Source of the DNA: Pseudomonadota bacterium | GTDB taxonomy: Bacteria; Pseudomonadota; Gammaproteobacteria; Steroidobacterales; Woeseiaceae | Assembly: GCA_022563505.1 (NCBI GenBank) | Contig: JADFNG010000005.1 | Span: forward strand, 1-64,000 | Length of the DNA: 64,000 bases | Reading direction: 5' to 3' | Shown here: piece after piece, positions 48,413 to 57,591 of the stretch | Numbering within the stretch: position 1 is the stretch's first letter | Layout of the letters: each line of letters begins with the position of its first letter | Translations under genes and position numbers: made by a program | The notes under the pieces: model-generated | What the model was told of the DNA's origin: nothing | The model's input: only the letters and a program-made list of their open reading frames with translations | The model's database searches: none

Positions 48413-49498
48413 ATGAGTTTGGAAAAACTGCGCGAGCGACTGTCGGCACTGGACGTTGAGCTCATTTCGGTGATTGCGGAAAGGCAGCGAGTGGTCGCCG
48501 AGATCGGTCGTGACAAACGGAGCAGGGGGCAGGCAACGCGGGATTATCAGCGCGAGAAAGTTGTCCTGAGTCGGGCGCGGGAACAGGCGGAAGCGCACGG
48601 CATCGATCCGGGTGTCGCCGAGGACATCATGAGTCTGCTGATTCGATCGTCATTGACCAGCCAGGAGCGTGATCGGGTGGTTGCCGAGGGCAAAGGGGAT
48701 GGCCGTACGGTGCTGGTGATCGGCGGTTTGGGCAAAATGGGTGGCTGGTTCGTGGACTTCTTTCGTTCGCAGGGGTTTGTGGCGGATATTGCGGATCGGC
48801 GGGTTGAGTCAGGGCCCGGTCGATGCAGGGATTGGCAGGATGCGCCGTTGGATTACGACATTATTGTTGTGGCAACACCGCTTGCCATTTCGGCCGGTAT
48901 TTTGGAGGAGCTTGCTGAGCGCAGGCCGAGCGCGCTGATTTTTGACATCGGCTCACTCAAGACTCCGTTGCGCAGCGGTCTCAAAGCGCTGTTCGATGCC
49001 GGCTGCAAAGTCACGTCTTTGCATCCGATGTACGGTCCTGGAACGAAATTATTATCCGGGCGCCACCTCATTTTCGTTGATGTCGGCGTGCCGGAGGCAA
49101 CCGCTGCAGCCAAAGAGCTGTTTGCTGCAACGATGGTCGAGCAGCTGGACATGGCGCTGGACAATCACGATCGTCTTATTGCCTATGTACTGGGATTGTC
49201 CCATGCCTTGAACATCGCCTTCGTAATGGCGTTGGCCGAAAGCGGCGAGGCGGCACCGCAGCTCGCGAAGCTGTCGTCGACGACCTTCGATGCCCAGTTG
49301 CTGGTCTCCGCGACGGTGGCCAGTGACAACCCGCATCTCTATTTCGAGATCCAGAACCTCAACGAGTACGGACTTCGCCCCCTGGAGGCGCTATGCCAGT
49401 CCGCCGATAAGATTCGCAAGCTGGTCGCCGCGGGAGACGAGTCCGGATTCGTTGCCATGATGGAAAAGGGACGTGCCTATCTGGCGACGCGGGAGTAG
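48413..49498 (+). CDS. tyrA: Bifunctional chorismate mutase/prephenate dehydrogenase (T-protein)
   Basis: [34 protein letters not shown] (CM) then [23 protein letters not shown] (PDH); LHPMYGPGT. Confidence 0.93.
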   Translation: MSLEKLRERLSALDVELISVIAERQRVVAEIGRDKRSRGQATRDYQREKVVLSRAREQAEAHGIDPGVAEDIMSLLIRSSLTSQERDRVVAEGKGDGRTVLVIGGLGKMGGWFVDFFRSQGFVADIADRRVESGPGRCRDWQDAPLDYDIIVVATPLAISAGILEELAERRPSALIFDIGSLKTPLRSGLKALFDAGCKVTSLHPMYGPGTKLLSGRHLIFVDVGVPEATAAAKELFAATMVEQLDMALDNHDRLIAYVLGLSHALNIAFVMALAESGEAAPQLAKLSSTTFDAQLLVSATVASDNPHLYFEIQNLNEYGLRPLEALCQSADKIRKLVAAGDESGFVAMMEKGRAYLATRE

Positions 49499-49575
49499 GG
49501 GCTCGTCGCCATGCAGCGATTTGCGCGTAATTTGCCAGGCTGGAGCCTTTAGTCAGCGACACGGAGTCACGTTTT

Positions 49576-50718
49576 TTGGTAAAAGATGCTATTGGGGGAA
49601 TCGAGCGGGAAGCGATGGAATCGCAGGATAAGCTGACAGCAGAGCTTGCGCGTGCAAAACGCCTGTTAGCGGTGCTCACCGAAGAGGTCGAGAAAAATGG
49701 CGACATCTTGCAACGATCCCAGCAGCGTGAGCTGGCACTGCTGCAAGCGGACGATCTTGCGGCTTTGTTTAAACAACTGCTGTTTGGCCTCAAAGAAAGC
49801 TACCGCCTGGATGCGGTTACGGTGGTCCTGTGCGATCCGGATCACGATATTCGGCACCTCCTGCTTGCCACCGGGGCAGGCATGGATGAGTTTCCAGGGC
49901 TTATTTTCATTGATGCGCTGGCCGGACTGTCGCCGCAATATGTCGCCCTGAGACACCCTTGGCTCGGCGCCTATTCCGCGCCAGATCATCAGCTGATTTT
50001 GCCGCAAACGGAGACCAACGCGTCCATTGCGATGATTCCGCTGCAACACAAGGGAAAACTTCTGGGGAGCATCAATTTCTGCAGCGCAGATGCCGAGCGC
50101 TTCACGCCCGTATATGCCATCGATTTTTTCGATCATCTCGGTGTGATCGCCTCATTTGCACTGGAGAATGCCGTTAACCGGGCTCGTTTGCGGAGAAGTG
50201 GCTTTACGGATGTTCTGACGGGGTGGAACAATCGTCGTTATCTCCAGGTGAGACTGGTCGAAGAATTGGCGCGTGCCAGGCGGGACGCCACAATGTTGAT
50301 CTGCCTGATGCTTGATATCGATTATTTCAAGCGGATCAACGACACCTTCGGCCATGCCGCCGGCGATGAGGTGCTCAAGGAAATTGCACAGCGCATTGAG
50401 TCGCAGGTTCGCGCGAGCGACGTGGCTGCGCGCTATGGTGGTGAAGAGTTTGTCATTCTGCTGCCGAATACGGACGCGGCGTCCGGGGAGTTACTGGCCG
50501 AACGCATCCGTACCGAGATCGCATCGATACCTGTCGATATTGGCAGGCAGGAGGGCGTGACAGTGACAGTATCGATTGGTATTGCCGGCATAGCGCCACA
50601 ACGGGACGATCTGGATCTCAAGACGGTCGGCGAGTCGCTCATTGCACGCGCCGATGTTGCACTGTATCGAGCAAAATCAGCCGGGCGTGATCAGATCGCG
50701 GTGGATACAGAGGGATAA
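49576..50718 (+). CDS. Diguanylate cyclase with N-terminal coiled-coil and GAF-like sensor
   Basis: GGEEF active site; RASD I-site five residues upstream (RASDVAARYGGEEF). Confidence 0.88.
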   Translation: MVKDAIGGIEREAMESQDKLTAELARAKRLLAVLTEEVEKNGDILQRSQQRELALLQADDLAALFKQLLFGLKESYRLDAVTVVLCDPDHDIRHLLLATGAGMDEFPGLIFIDALAGLSPQYVALRHPWLGAYSAPDHQLILPQTETNASIAMIPLQHKGKLLGSINFCSADAERFTPVYAIDFFDHLGVIASFALENAVNRARLRRSGFTDVLTGWNNRRYLQVRLVEELARARRDATMLICLMLDIDYFKRINDTFGHAAGDEVLKEIAQRIESQVRASDVAARYGGEEFVILLPNTDAASGELLAERIRTEIASIPVDIGRQEGVTVTVSIGIAGIAPQRDDLDLKTVGESLIARADVALYRAKSAGRDQIAVDTEG

Positions 50719-50725
50719 GCTGCCG

Positions 50726-51754
50726 ATGTGCGGTTTGAGATCAAGCAGCAAAGTGGGTGTTTTGGTGGCAGTTGCCTGCCTGACCGTGGCATCCTGCAGC
50801 CCGGATAAAGCGGCATCGGACGCCACATCCGCGGCCGTCCAGCCATTGATTCTCTATTCGTCATTGCCTGCAGAAAGAGTCCAGGTCATTACCGCGGCGT
50901 ACACTGAGGCGAGCGGTGTTGCGATGCATTACATGCTGGATTCCCCAGCCGTTCTCATCGAAAAACTCGTGACCAAAGCCCATCGGCCTAGCGCGGATGT
51001 GCTTCTCATTGCCGATGTTGGCCTGCTCGCAGTGGCAGTGGAAGCCGATGTTTTGCGGCCGACGCGGGCAGCCAGCATAGCGGCCAATATTCCGCTTGCC
51101 CTGCGCGATCCGGACAACTACTGGTTCGGACTATCCTTGCGAGCCATCACCATAGTGTATGACACCCGCTCGGTTGATCCCGCGAAGCTCGGCGGCTATG
51201 CATCGCTGGGCGACGAGGAGTGGTTGGGGCGAATCTGTTTGCTGAGTTCGAAGGCTGAAAGCAGTCAGACGCTGGTCGCGTTTTTAATAGCGGTTCTTGG
51301 AGATCGCAATGCCGAACTCGTTGTCCGGCAATGGCGCAAGAATCTTGTGCGCCCGGTATTCTCGAATGGGCGTGATTTGTTGCTGGCAATCGAGGCGGGG
51401 GTTTGTGAGGTGGGTATTGTTGGCAGCGATGCAGTTGCCGAGTTCGCCGCAGATCCGCGTGTGGGGCATGTCGCATCCTATTGGCCGTCGACGGCTGACG
51501 GTGGTGTCGTGTTGAACCTGACCGGCGCAGGCGTGACGCGTCATGCGTCAAATCCGCAAAGGGCCGTTGCGTTTCTTGAATGGCTGGCGGCGCCGGACGG
51601 ACAGAGGATTCTGAATTCTTCGGGTCGGGACTACCCTGCCAATCCACGGCTCGATGCATGGCCGGAGTTTGATATTAGCCCCGTCGATTCGGCGCGGCTT
51701 GGTTACCTGCTGCCGGACGTATTGAGATTGGTCGAGCGTGCCCGCTATCGGTGA
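50726..51754 (+). CDS. Extracellular solute-binding lipoprotein (iron FbpA/FutA-like)
   Basis: Lipobox TVASCS; LILYSSLPAERVQVITAAYTEASGV; VLLIADVGLL. Confidence 0.82.
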   Translation: MCGLRSSSKVGVLVAVACLTVASCSPDKAASDATSAAVQPLILYSSLPAERVQVITAAYTEASGVAMHYMLDSPAVLIEKLVTKAHRPSADVLLIADVGLLAVAVEADVLRPTRAASIAANIPLALRDPDNYWFGLSLRAITIVYDTRSVDPAKLGGYASLGDEEWLGRICLLSSKAESSQTLVAFLIAVLGDRNAELVVRQWRKNLVRPVFSNGRDLLLAIEAGVCEVGIVGSDAVAEFAADPRVGHVASYWPSTADGGVVLNLTGAGVTRHASNPQRAVAFLEWLAAPDGQRILNSSGRDYPANPRLDAWPEFDISPVDSARLGYLLPDVLRLVERARYR

Positions 51755-51848
51755 TGCCGGGGTCGCGTGTCAGGTCATGCTTCCACACAACCGCTGATAG
51801 AAAAATTGTAGGCGCGTGACCCGACACGCGATCCGCATGAACATGCAG

Positions 51849-52823
51849 TCAGGACGGCTTCTTGCCCCGATTCATTAATAACAGGAACAGCGGCACGCCG
51901 ATTGCTGCGGTGAGGGCGCCGACCGGTAATTGACGCGGTGCCAGCACAGTGCGGGCCAGAGTGTCCGCGACGACCAGCAGAGAGCCACCAGCCAGTGCGG
52001 CGGCTGGAATCAGGACACGATGTTTGCTGCCCGCCAGGAGACGAATAAGATGCGGAATGACCAGCCCGATAAACCCGATGACGCCAACGGCAGTTACCGA
52101 CACGGCCGTTGCCAGCGCCGTGACGGCAAAAATAATGAGGCGCACAGGCACCACAGGCAGACCCAGTATGGCCGCCGGCAGATCACCCCGGGAAAGAACA
52201 TCGAGGTGCCGGGCACCGGCGACACCGGCGAGCGTGAGAACGGCCAGGAACCAGAGCAGTCTCTGCGGTGCGTAAGCGTAGCTCAGGTCTCCCATCAACC
52301 AGAAAAGCATGCCACGCAGATTTTGCTCCGGGCTTAACGCGAGCAGCAGCGTCGTCGCAGCACTGAGTCCGGCAGCAAGTACGACGCCGGTCAACAACAG
52401 CCGTGTCGGCGTCCAGCTACCCGTTCCCTGGGCGATCGAAAATACCAGTAGCGTCGCTGCCATGGCGCCGCAAAAAGCGGCAACATCGATCCAGGCAGCC
52501 CCCCATCCGAGCATCATGCCCATAAGGGCGGCAACGGCTGCGCCACCCGAGGTACCCAGGATATAAGGCTCCGCAAGCGGGTTTCGGAGCAATACCTGCA
52601 TCAGGACGCCGGCGACCGCTAGCAGGCCGCCGACCGCATAGGCCGTCAACGCCCGCGGGACACGCAATTCGAATACCAGTGAGCGAATGTTTTCCGCGCC
52701 TCCAAACAACGACAGCCAGGCATCGTAAGCGCTTATTTGAGCGCTGCCGGACAACAATGCGATCAGCAGCACGCCCGCTGATAGCAGCGTCAGGCCGGTA
52801 AAAAGTGCGCCGGGACGGGTCAT
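51849..52823 (-). CDS. btuC: FecCD-family ABC permease (BtuC-like)
   Basis: RVPRALTAYAVGGLLAVAGVLMQVLLRNPLAEPYILGTSGGAAVAAL; FIGLVIPHLIRLLAGSKHR. Confidence 0.9.
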   Translation of the reverse strand: MTRPGALFTGLTLLSAGVLLIALLSGSAQISAYDAWLSLFGGAENIRSLVFELRVPRALTAYAVGGLLAVAGVLMQVLLRNPLAEPYILGTSGGAAVAALMGMMLGWGAAWIDVAAFCGAMAATLLVFSIAQGTGSWTPTRLLLTGVVLAAGLSAATTLLLALSPEQNLRGMLFWLMGDLSYAYAPQRLLWFLAVLTLAGVAGARHLDVLSRGDLPAAILGLPVVPVRLIIFAVTALATAVSVTAVGVIGFIGLVIPHLIRLLAGSKHRVLIPAAALAGGSLLVVADTLARTVLAPRQLPVGALTAAIGVPLFLLLMNRGKKPS

Positions 52824-52972
52824 TGATTCGGTTCCTTTACAGAAATCAGGTCGGCACGCCGTGATGGCAGGCTCACAGCACTAGCATACAGGCGAGAACC
52901 TGCGGCGCGAGACGACAGGCAAAAGTACCGTCTGGACACAAAGTGAGATTTATGCAAAATGAATAGCTACTT

Positions 52973-53542
52973 ATGAGTACCGATCAGATCGATTCAGACG
53001 GCTTCCGGGCGAACGTTGGCATTATTCTCGCCAATGACAAGGGCGCCTTATTGCTGGCCGGCCGCCTGGGCAGCAAGGGCTGGCAGTTCCCGCAGGGCGG
53101 CGTGCACGTGAGCGAAAGTGCCGAGGAGGCAATGTATCGCGAGCTGTATGAAGAGGTGGGCCTGGTGGCAGAGGATGTGCAGATCCTGGGTGCCACGACG
53201 GACTGGCTCAAGTATCGTTTGCCGAGGAAATATGTGCGCCGCAACAGCAAACCGCTGTGCATCGGGCAAAAACAGCGCTGGTTTCTGTTGCGTCTTCTGG
53301 GTGCCGATGACAAGGTTTGTCTGAATCGTTGCGAACGCCCGGAGTTCGATCGCTGGCGGTGGGTCGACTTCTGGCGCCCGGTAAACGAGGTCATCTATTT
53401 CAAGCGGCGCGTCTATGTGCGCGCGCTGCAGGAACTCGGGCCGCACCTGCATCCGCAAGGATTGCCGCCCCGCCCCCGGTGGTGGCCGCAGCGTTGGCAC
53501 ACGGTATTCGACGAAGATGCCGAGCGGGCGCCGCAAGATTAG
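52973..53542 (+). CDS. rppH: RNA pyrophosphohydrolase
   Basis: Nudix box [24 protein letters not shown]-terminal [12 protein letters not shown]. Confidence 0.93.
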   Translation: MSTDQIDSDGFRANVGIILANDKGALLLAGRLGSKGWQFPQGGVHVSESAEEAMYRELYEEVGLVAEDVQILGATTDWLKYRLPRKYVRRNSKPLCIGQKQRWFLLRLLGADDKVCLNRCERPEFDRWRWVDFWRPVNEVIYFKRRVYVRALQELGPHLHPQGLPPRPRWWPQRWHTVFDEDAERAPQD

Positions 53543-53556
53543 GGCACTGCCGAAGA

Positions 53557-53725
53557 CTTAAGGAGCCTCTGATCTATTCGTGAACGCGTATCCTGGCTGT
53601 AAAATATCCAGCTTCGGCGTTGCGAATCTTCGCAATGGCCAGCCATTACGGGCGATCCGCGCCTTGAATCTGAATATTTTGACTCCCAATCTACTTCGCC
53701 CAGAATAAATCAGAGGTTCCTTAAG
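53557..53725 (+). repeat. MITE-like repeat, copy B (full length, ~169 bp)
   Basis: Termini CTTAAGGAGCCTCTGATCTATTC ... ATAAATCAGAGGTTCCTTAAG; internal TTGCGAA-tc-TTCGCAA hairpin; ~90% identical by eye to the reverse complement of copy C. Confidence 0.92.
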
Positions 53726-54152
53726 ACGGTTTTACAATCGCCAGCGCAATAATCACCAGCAGGAACAACACCGGAATTTCGTTGAACCAGCGCATGCCCC
53801 TGGTATTTTGCGTTTGGTATCCGTTTTGCAGCTGTTCGATCCAGAGCCAGCAGCGGAAATGGAAGACGCTGAGGCCAAACAGGAACAGAACTTTGACCTG
53901 AAACCAAGTTTGCTGCATCAATCCCGGATGCAGCCACAGCAGCACGAGACCGAAGACGAGCGCAAGGACGGCACCGAGCGTCATGATGGCGAACAGTCTT
54001 CGTTCCATGACTGTGAAACGACTGCGCCCCTGTTCATCGTCGGCCTGTGCATGGTAAATAAACAGTCGCGGCAGGTAGAACAGGCCGGCGAACCAGGTCA
54101 CCATGAAGGCCAGGTGCAGTGCCTTGATCCAAAGATACGCTGAATGCTGCAT
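53721..54152 (-). CDS. hemJ: HemJ-like protoporphyrinogen oxidase / CopD-type membrane protein
   Basis: YLWIKALHLAFMVTWFAGLFYLPRLFIYHA; four TMs; stop codon lies in the end of repeat B. Confidence 0.88.
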   Translation of the reverse strand: MQHSAYLWIKALHLAFMVTWFAGLFYLPRLFIYHAQADDEQGRSRFTVMERRLFAIMTLGAVLALVFGLVLLWLHPGLMQQTWFQVKVLFLFGLSVFHFRCWLWIEQLQNGYQTQNTRGMRWFNEIPVLFLLVIIALAIVKPS

Positions 54153-54272
54153 TCAGGCTTGCCTCCCAGGCTGTTGCCAGTCTGATATATAACCAATTTC
54201 GTGATCTGCTGCACTTCTGTTTGATCGTGTCGCCGCGTACCATACTGGATTCTCATGGTTTGAGGTACGACG

Positions 54273-54992
54273 GTGGTGGCAGCAAGAAATCCAGCAAACA
54301 TCAGCGGTATTCCGGTCTGGCTGCTTAGAGGCGGGATTCTGCTGGCGCTGGTCGCCGGTGGCTACCTGGTTTTCGAGTTGGGTCGAATTCAGGCGAGTTA
54401 CAGCATTGTCGACAGCTTTGTGGAACGGCAGGTCTTTCACGAGGAGATTACCGGTCTTGAGGCGCAAATTATCGGGCTTAATGAGGAAGTGACGCTGCTC
54501 GAAACCCATCGCGATATTGATCGGGAGGCCTACAGGGATGTCGAGGTCAACCTCACCGAATTGCAGCGAAAGATTCAGGAGCAGAGTGACGCGATCGCAT
54601 TTTATCGTGGCATCGTGTCACCGGCAGACGGCGGGCGTGGCCTGCGCGTGCAGAATCTCAAGCTGAAGAAGGGCAAAGAGGAGCGCTCGTATATTGTGCG
54701 ACTGGTGCTGATTCAAGTTATGCAGCATGATCGTTCCGTGAAGGGTAATGTGAACTTTAGTATTGAGGGTGAGCAGGACGGCGTTGCCACGACGTACACG
54801 TTGCAGCAGCTTGTTCCACCTGATGAGGACAGCAACTGGCCATTTTCTTTTCGATATTTTCAGGACTTCGATCGGAAGGTTGTGTTGCCGGACGGGTTTA
54901 CGCCGGAACGAATCAATATTGAAGTGAAATCGCGAACCAAGTCGATCGCCAGTATTGAGCAAAGTTTTCTTTGGCAGACAGGCCAAAGCTAA
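54273..54992 (+). CDS. DUF6776-like membrane-anchored coiled-coil protein
   Basis: N-terminal TM, coiled coil, conserved-looking C-terminal domain; precedes bactofilin. Family name recalled, not searched. Confidence 0.65.
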   Translation: MVAARNPANISGIPVWLLRGGILLALVAGGYLVFELGRIQASYSIVDSFVERQVFHEEITGLEAQIIGLNEEVTLLETHRDIDREAYRDVEVNLTELQRKIQEQSDAIAFYRGIVSPADGGRGLRVQNLKLKKGKEERSYIVRLVLIQVMQHDRSVKGNVNFSIEGEQDGVATTYTLQQLVPPDEDSNWPFSFRYFQDFDRKVVLPDGFTPERINIEVKSRTKSIASIEQSFLWQTGQS

Positions 54993-55153
54993 GGAACCTC
55001 TGATCCATTCGTGGACGAAGTAGATTGGGAGTCAAGATATTCAGATTCAAGGCGCGGATCGCCCGTAATGGCTAGCCATTGCGAAGATTCGCAACGCCGA
55101 AGCTGGATATTCTGCAGCCAGGATACGAGTTCACGAATGGATCAGAGGTTCCC
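54990..55153 (-). repeat. MITE-like repeat, copy C (full length, inverted relative to B)
   Basis: TAAGGAACCTCTGATCCATTCGTGGACGAAGTAGATTGGGAGTC...GAGTTCACGAATGGATCAGAGGTTCC. Confidence 0.92.
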
Positions 55154-55168
55154 TGAAGGAGGAATTGC

Positions 55169-55597
55169 ATGTTTGGGCGAAAACAACGCCGGCACAGCGT
55201 GATAGACACGCTAATCGGCTCGAATTCAAAGGTAAATGGCGATCTGATTTTTCACGGTGGCTGCCACATTGACGGTGCCGTTAAAGGCAGTGTTTCTGCC
55301 GATGCCGATTCCGATTCTGCGCTCAGTATTTCGCAAGACGGATCCGTTGAGGGCGGCGTATCGGTTCCTTATGTCGTATTGAAGGGCATTGTGCGCGGTG
55401 ACGTCGTCGCATCACAGCGAGTGGAACTGGGCTCGACAGCGCGTGTCATAGGAAATGTGTACTACAATCTGATAGAAATGGCGATTGGCGCCGAGATTAA
55501 CGGTAAACTGGTGCATCAGCCGGAGGGCCAGGTGCCGCTGCTTGAGCAGGAAGCAAGCAATGCGCCGTCAGCGATGCCGGCACACGGCACCAGTTAA
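55169..55597 (+). CDS. Bactofilin (polymer-forming cytoskeletal protein)
   Basis: DTLIGSNSKVNGDLIFHGGCHIDGAVKGSVSADADSDSALSISQDGSVEGGVSVPYVVLKGIVRGDVV. Confidence 0.93.
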   Translation: MFGRKQRRHSVIDTLIGSNSKVNGDLIFHGGCHIDGAVKGSVSADADSDSALSISQDGSVEGGVSVPYVVLKGIVRGDVVASQRVELGSTARVIGNVYYNLIEMAIGAEINGKLVHQPEGQVPLLEQEASNAPSAMPAHGTS

Positions 55598-55615
55598 GAG
55601 AGAGCAGAGAAAATC

Positions 55616-55984
55616 ATGGCAACAACGACACCAACCATCGGCTCAACAGGGGTTCCACCTCCACTGGTTTTTACGGACGCAGCGGCGGACAAGGTGGCTG
55701 AACTGATCCGGGAAGAAGATAACCCCGAGCTGAAGCTGCGAGTATTCGTCAGCGGCGGCGGCTGTTCGGGTTTTCAGTACGGCTTTACCTTCGATGAGAA
55801 AATCGAGGAAGGTGACAGCCGGGTTGAAAATCGCGGGGTTACCTTGATCATTGACCCGATGAGCGTGCAATACCTGATGGGTGCCGAGATTGATTACAAG
55901 GAAGATCTCCAGGGTGCCCAGTTCGTAATCCGCAACCCGAATGCAGCCACCACATGCGGCTGCGGCTCGTCCTTTTCCGTATGA
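55616..55984 (+). CDS. erpA: Iron-sulfur cluster insertion protein ErpA
   Basis: [44 protein letters not shown]-terminal CGCGSSF. Confidence 0.95.
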   Translation: MATTTPTIGSTGVPPPLVFTDAAADKVAELIREEDNPELKLRVFVSGGGCSGFQYGFTFDEKIEEGDSRVENRGVTLIIDPMSVQYLMGAEIDYKEDLQGAQFVIRNPNAATTCGCGSSFSV

Positions 55985-56034
55985 TGGAACGTCATTCCTG
56001 GTTCCGGTCAGCGGGGTTAGTCAGGGAGTAGACC

Positions 56035-57591
56035 ATATTCAACGTCGCTGCCGATTCGACGGCACCCGCGGCCGACAGGCACTCTGCCCCCGAGGTCCTC
56101 GCTGCCGTTGACCTGGGCTCCAACAGTTTTCACATGATCGTCGGCGAGCTGCGCCACGGCCAGCTCGTCATAATCGACCGCCTCAAGGAAACGGTGCGCT
56201 TGTCGGAGGGTCTTGACGAGAGCGGTGAACTGACGCGCGCTGCGCGCGACCGGGCGCTTGAATGTTTATCGCGCTTTGGCGAGCGGTTGCGTCATATCCA
56301 GGCATCGAATGTACGCGCGGCCGGCACCAGTACTTTTCGTCGCGCCAAAAACAGCCACGTGTTTTGCAAAGAGGCTGAGCAGGCGCTGGGTCATCCGCTG
56401 GAAATCATATCCGGCCTTGAAGAAGCACGGCTAATCTATGCCGGCGTGACGCATAGCATGCCACCGCATGATGGTTCGCGCCTGGTACTGGACATTGGTG
56501 GTGGCAGCACAGAGCTAATTCTTGGGGAGTCAAACAGACCCCGTGCGCTCGAAAGCCTGCATATGGGCTGCGTCGTCATGACCGAACGATATTTTGGAGA
56601 TGGCAGGGTCAGTCGCGCTGCATTTGATAAAGCACGACTTGCGGTTCGCCTGAAGCTACGACCGGTGAAGGCATTCTTTCGTGACACGCCCGGGATCGAG
56701 GTAATCGGCACATCCGGAACGATCCGGGCGACAGAAACGGTGGCACGGGAACTGGGGCTTATTGAAGCGGAACTGACGCGCAGCGCAGTGCAGCAGTTGA
56801 TTGAACGCTTGTGCGAATTCGATCTCATCGCGTCTGTTTCGCTGCCCGGTCTTCCCGAACGGCGTGCGCAGGTCTGGCCGGGAGGACTCGCCATTCTGGT
56901 CGAATTGCTGGGCGTGCTTCGCATCGATCGGCTCAGGACATCCGACGGCGCTCTTCGTGAAGGTCTCCTGTACGACAGCCTGGGACGATTGCAACATGAA
57001 GATGCGCGCGAACGCAGCGTGCAAGCGCTTGCCCGGCGTTACAATGTTGATCCTGGGCAGGCGCAGCGTGTCGCCGAAACTGCCAATGGTCTGCTCGGGC
57101 AGTGTGCCGGCGATTGGGATCTGGCCTCACCGCTGGTAACACGCATGCTCAAGTGGTCGGCGCTCCTGCACGAGATCGGGCTGGATATTTCCCACGACGG
57201 CTTTCATCGGCACGGTGCTTATATCGCCGCCAATGCGGACCTGCCTGGATTTCCCCGGGCAGAGCAGCAATTCCTGGCATTTCTGATCGCCAGCCAGAGG
57301 CGGCACATCGATGAAGATCTGCGCCATGAGCTGCCGTCGAAATGGCAAGGAAAGGCTCTGCGGTTGTCTGTGGTTCTGCGCCTGGCCGTTCTGTTGAATC
57401 GAAGTCGCAGTAACGCGGCGTTACCGGAAATCGAATTTGATGTTGCCGAGAATGGCCTGACCCTCGGTTTTCCGGATGGCTGGCTGGAGCAGAATCCGCT
57501 GACTCGCGCCGATCTGGAAAGAGAGAAAGATTACCTGCTCAGCTCGGGGTATGCGCTGTCTGTTCGCGTGCCTGCTGAAATATCAGGTTGA
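56035..57591 (+). CDS. ppx: Exopolyphosphatase (Ppx/GppA family), probable non-canonical start
   Basis: AAVDLGSNSFHMIVGEL lies partly upstream of the first ATG (56134); DIGGGSTEL; GTSGTIRATETVARE; AGGGAG 6 nt before ATA at 56035. Confidence 0.88.
   Translation: MFNVAADSTAPAADRHSAPEVLAAVDLGSNSFHMIVGELRHGQLVIIDRLKETVRLSEGLDESGELTRAARDRALECLSRFGERLRHIQASNVRAAGTSTFRRAKNSHVFCKEAEQALGHPLEIISGLEEARLIYAGVTHSMPPHDGSRLVLDIGGGSTELILGESNRPRALESLHMGCVVMTERYFGDGRVSRAAFDKARLAVRLKLRPVKAFFRDTPGIEVIGTSGTIRATETVARELGLIEAELTRSAVQQLIERLCEFDLIASVSLPGLPERRAQVWPGGLAILVELLGVLRIDRLRTSDGALREGLLYDSLGRLQHEDARERSVQALARRYNVDPGQAQRVAETANGLLGQCAGDWDLASPLVTRMLKWSALLHEIGLDISHDGFHRHGAYIAANADLPGFPRAEQQFLAFLIASQRRHIDEDLRHELPSKWQGKALRLSVVLRLAVLLNRSRSNAALPEIEFDVAENGLTLGFPDGWLEQNPLTRADLEREKDYLLSSGYALSVRVPAEISG

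Noticed and set aside
55011-55202. 63-aa ORF MDEVDWESRYSDSRRGSPVMASHC...
   Set aside because: Lies almost entirely inside repeat copy C; the same peptide (ASQRRSWIF..QDTSS) appears in the spurious 5' extension of ORF 43868..44818 through copy A.
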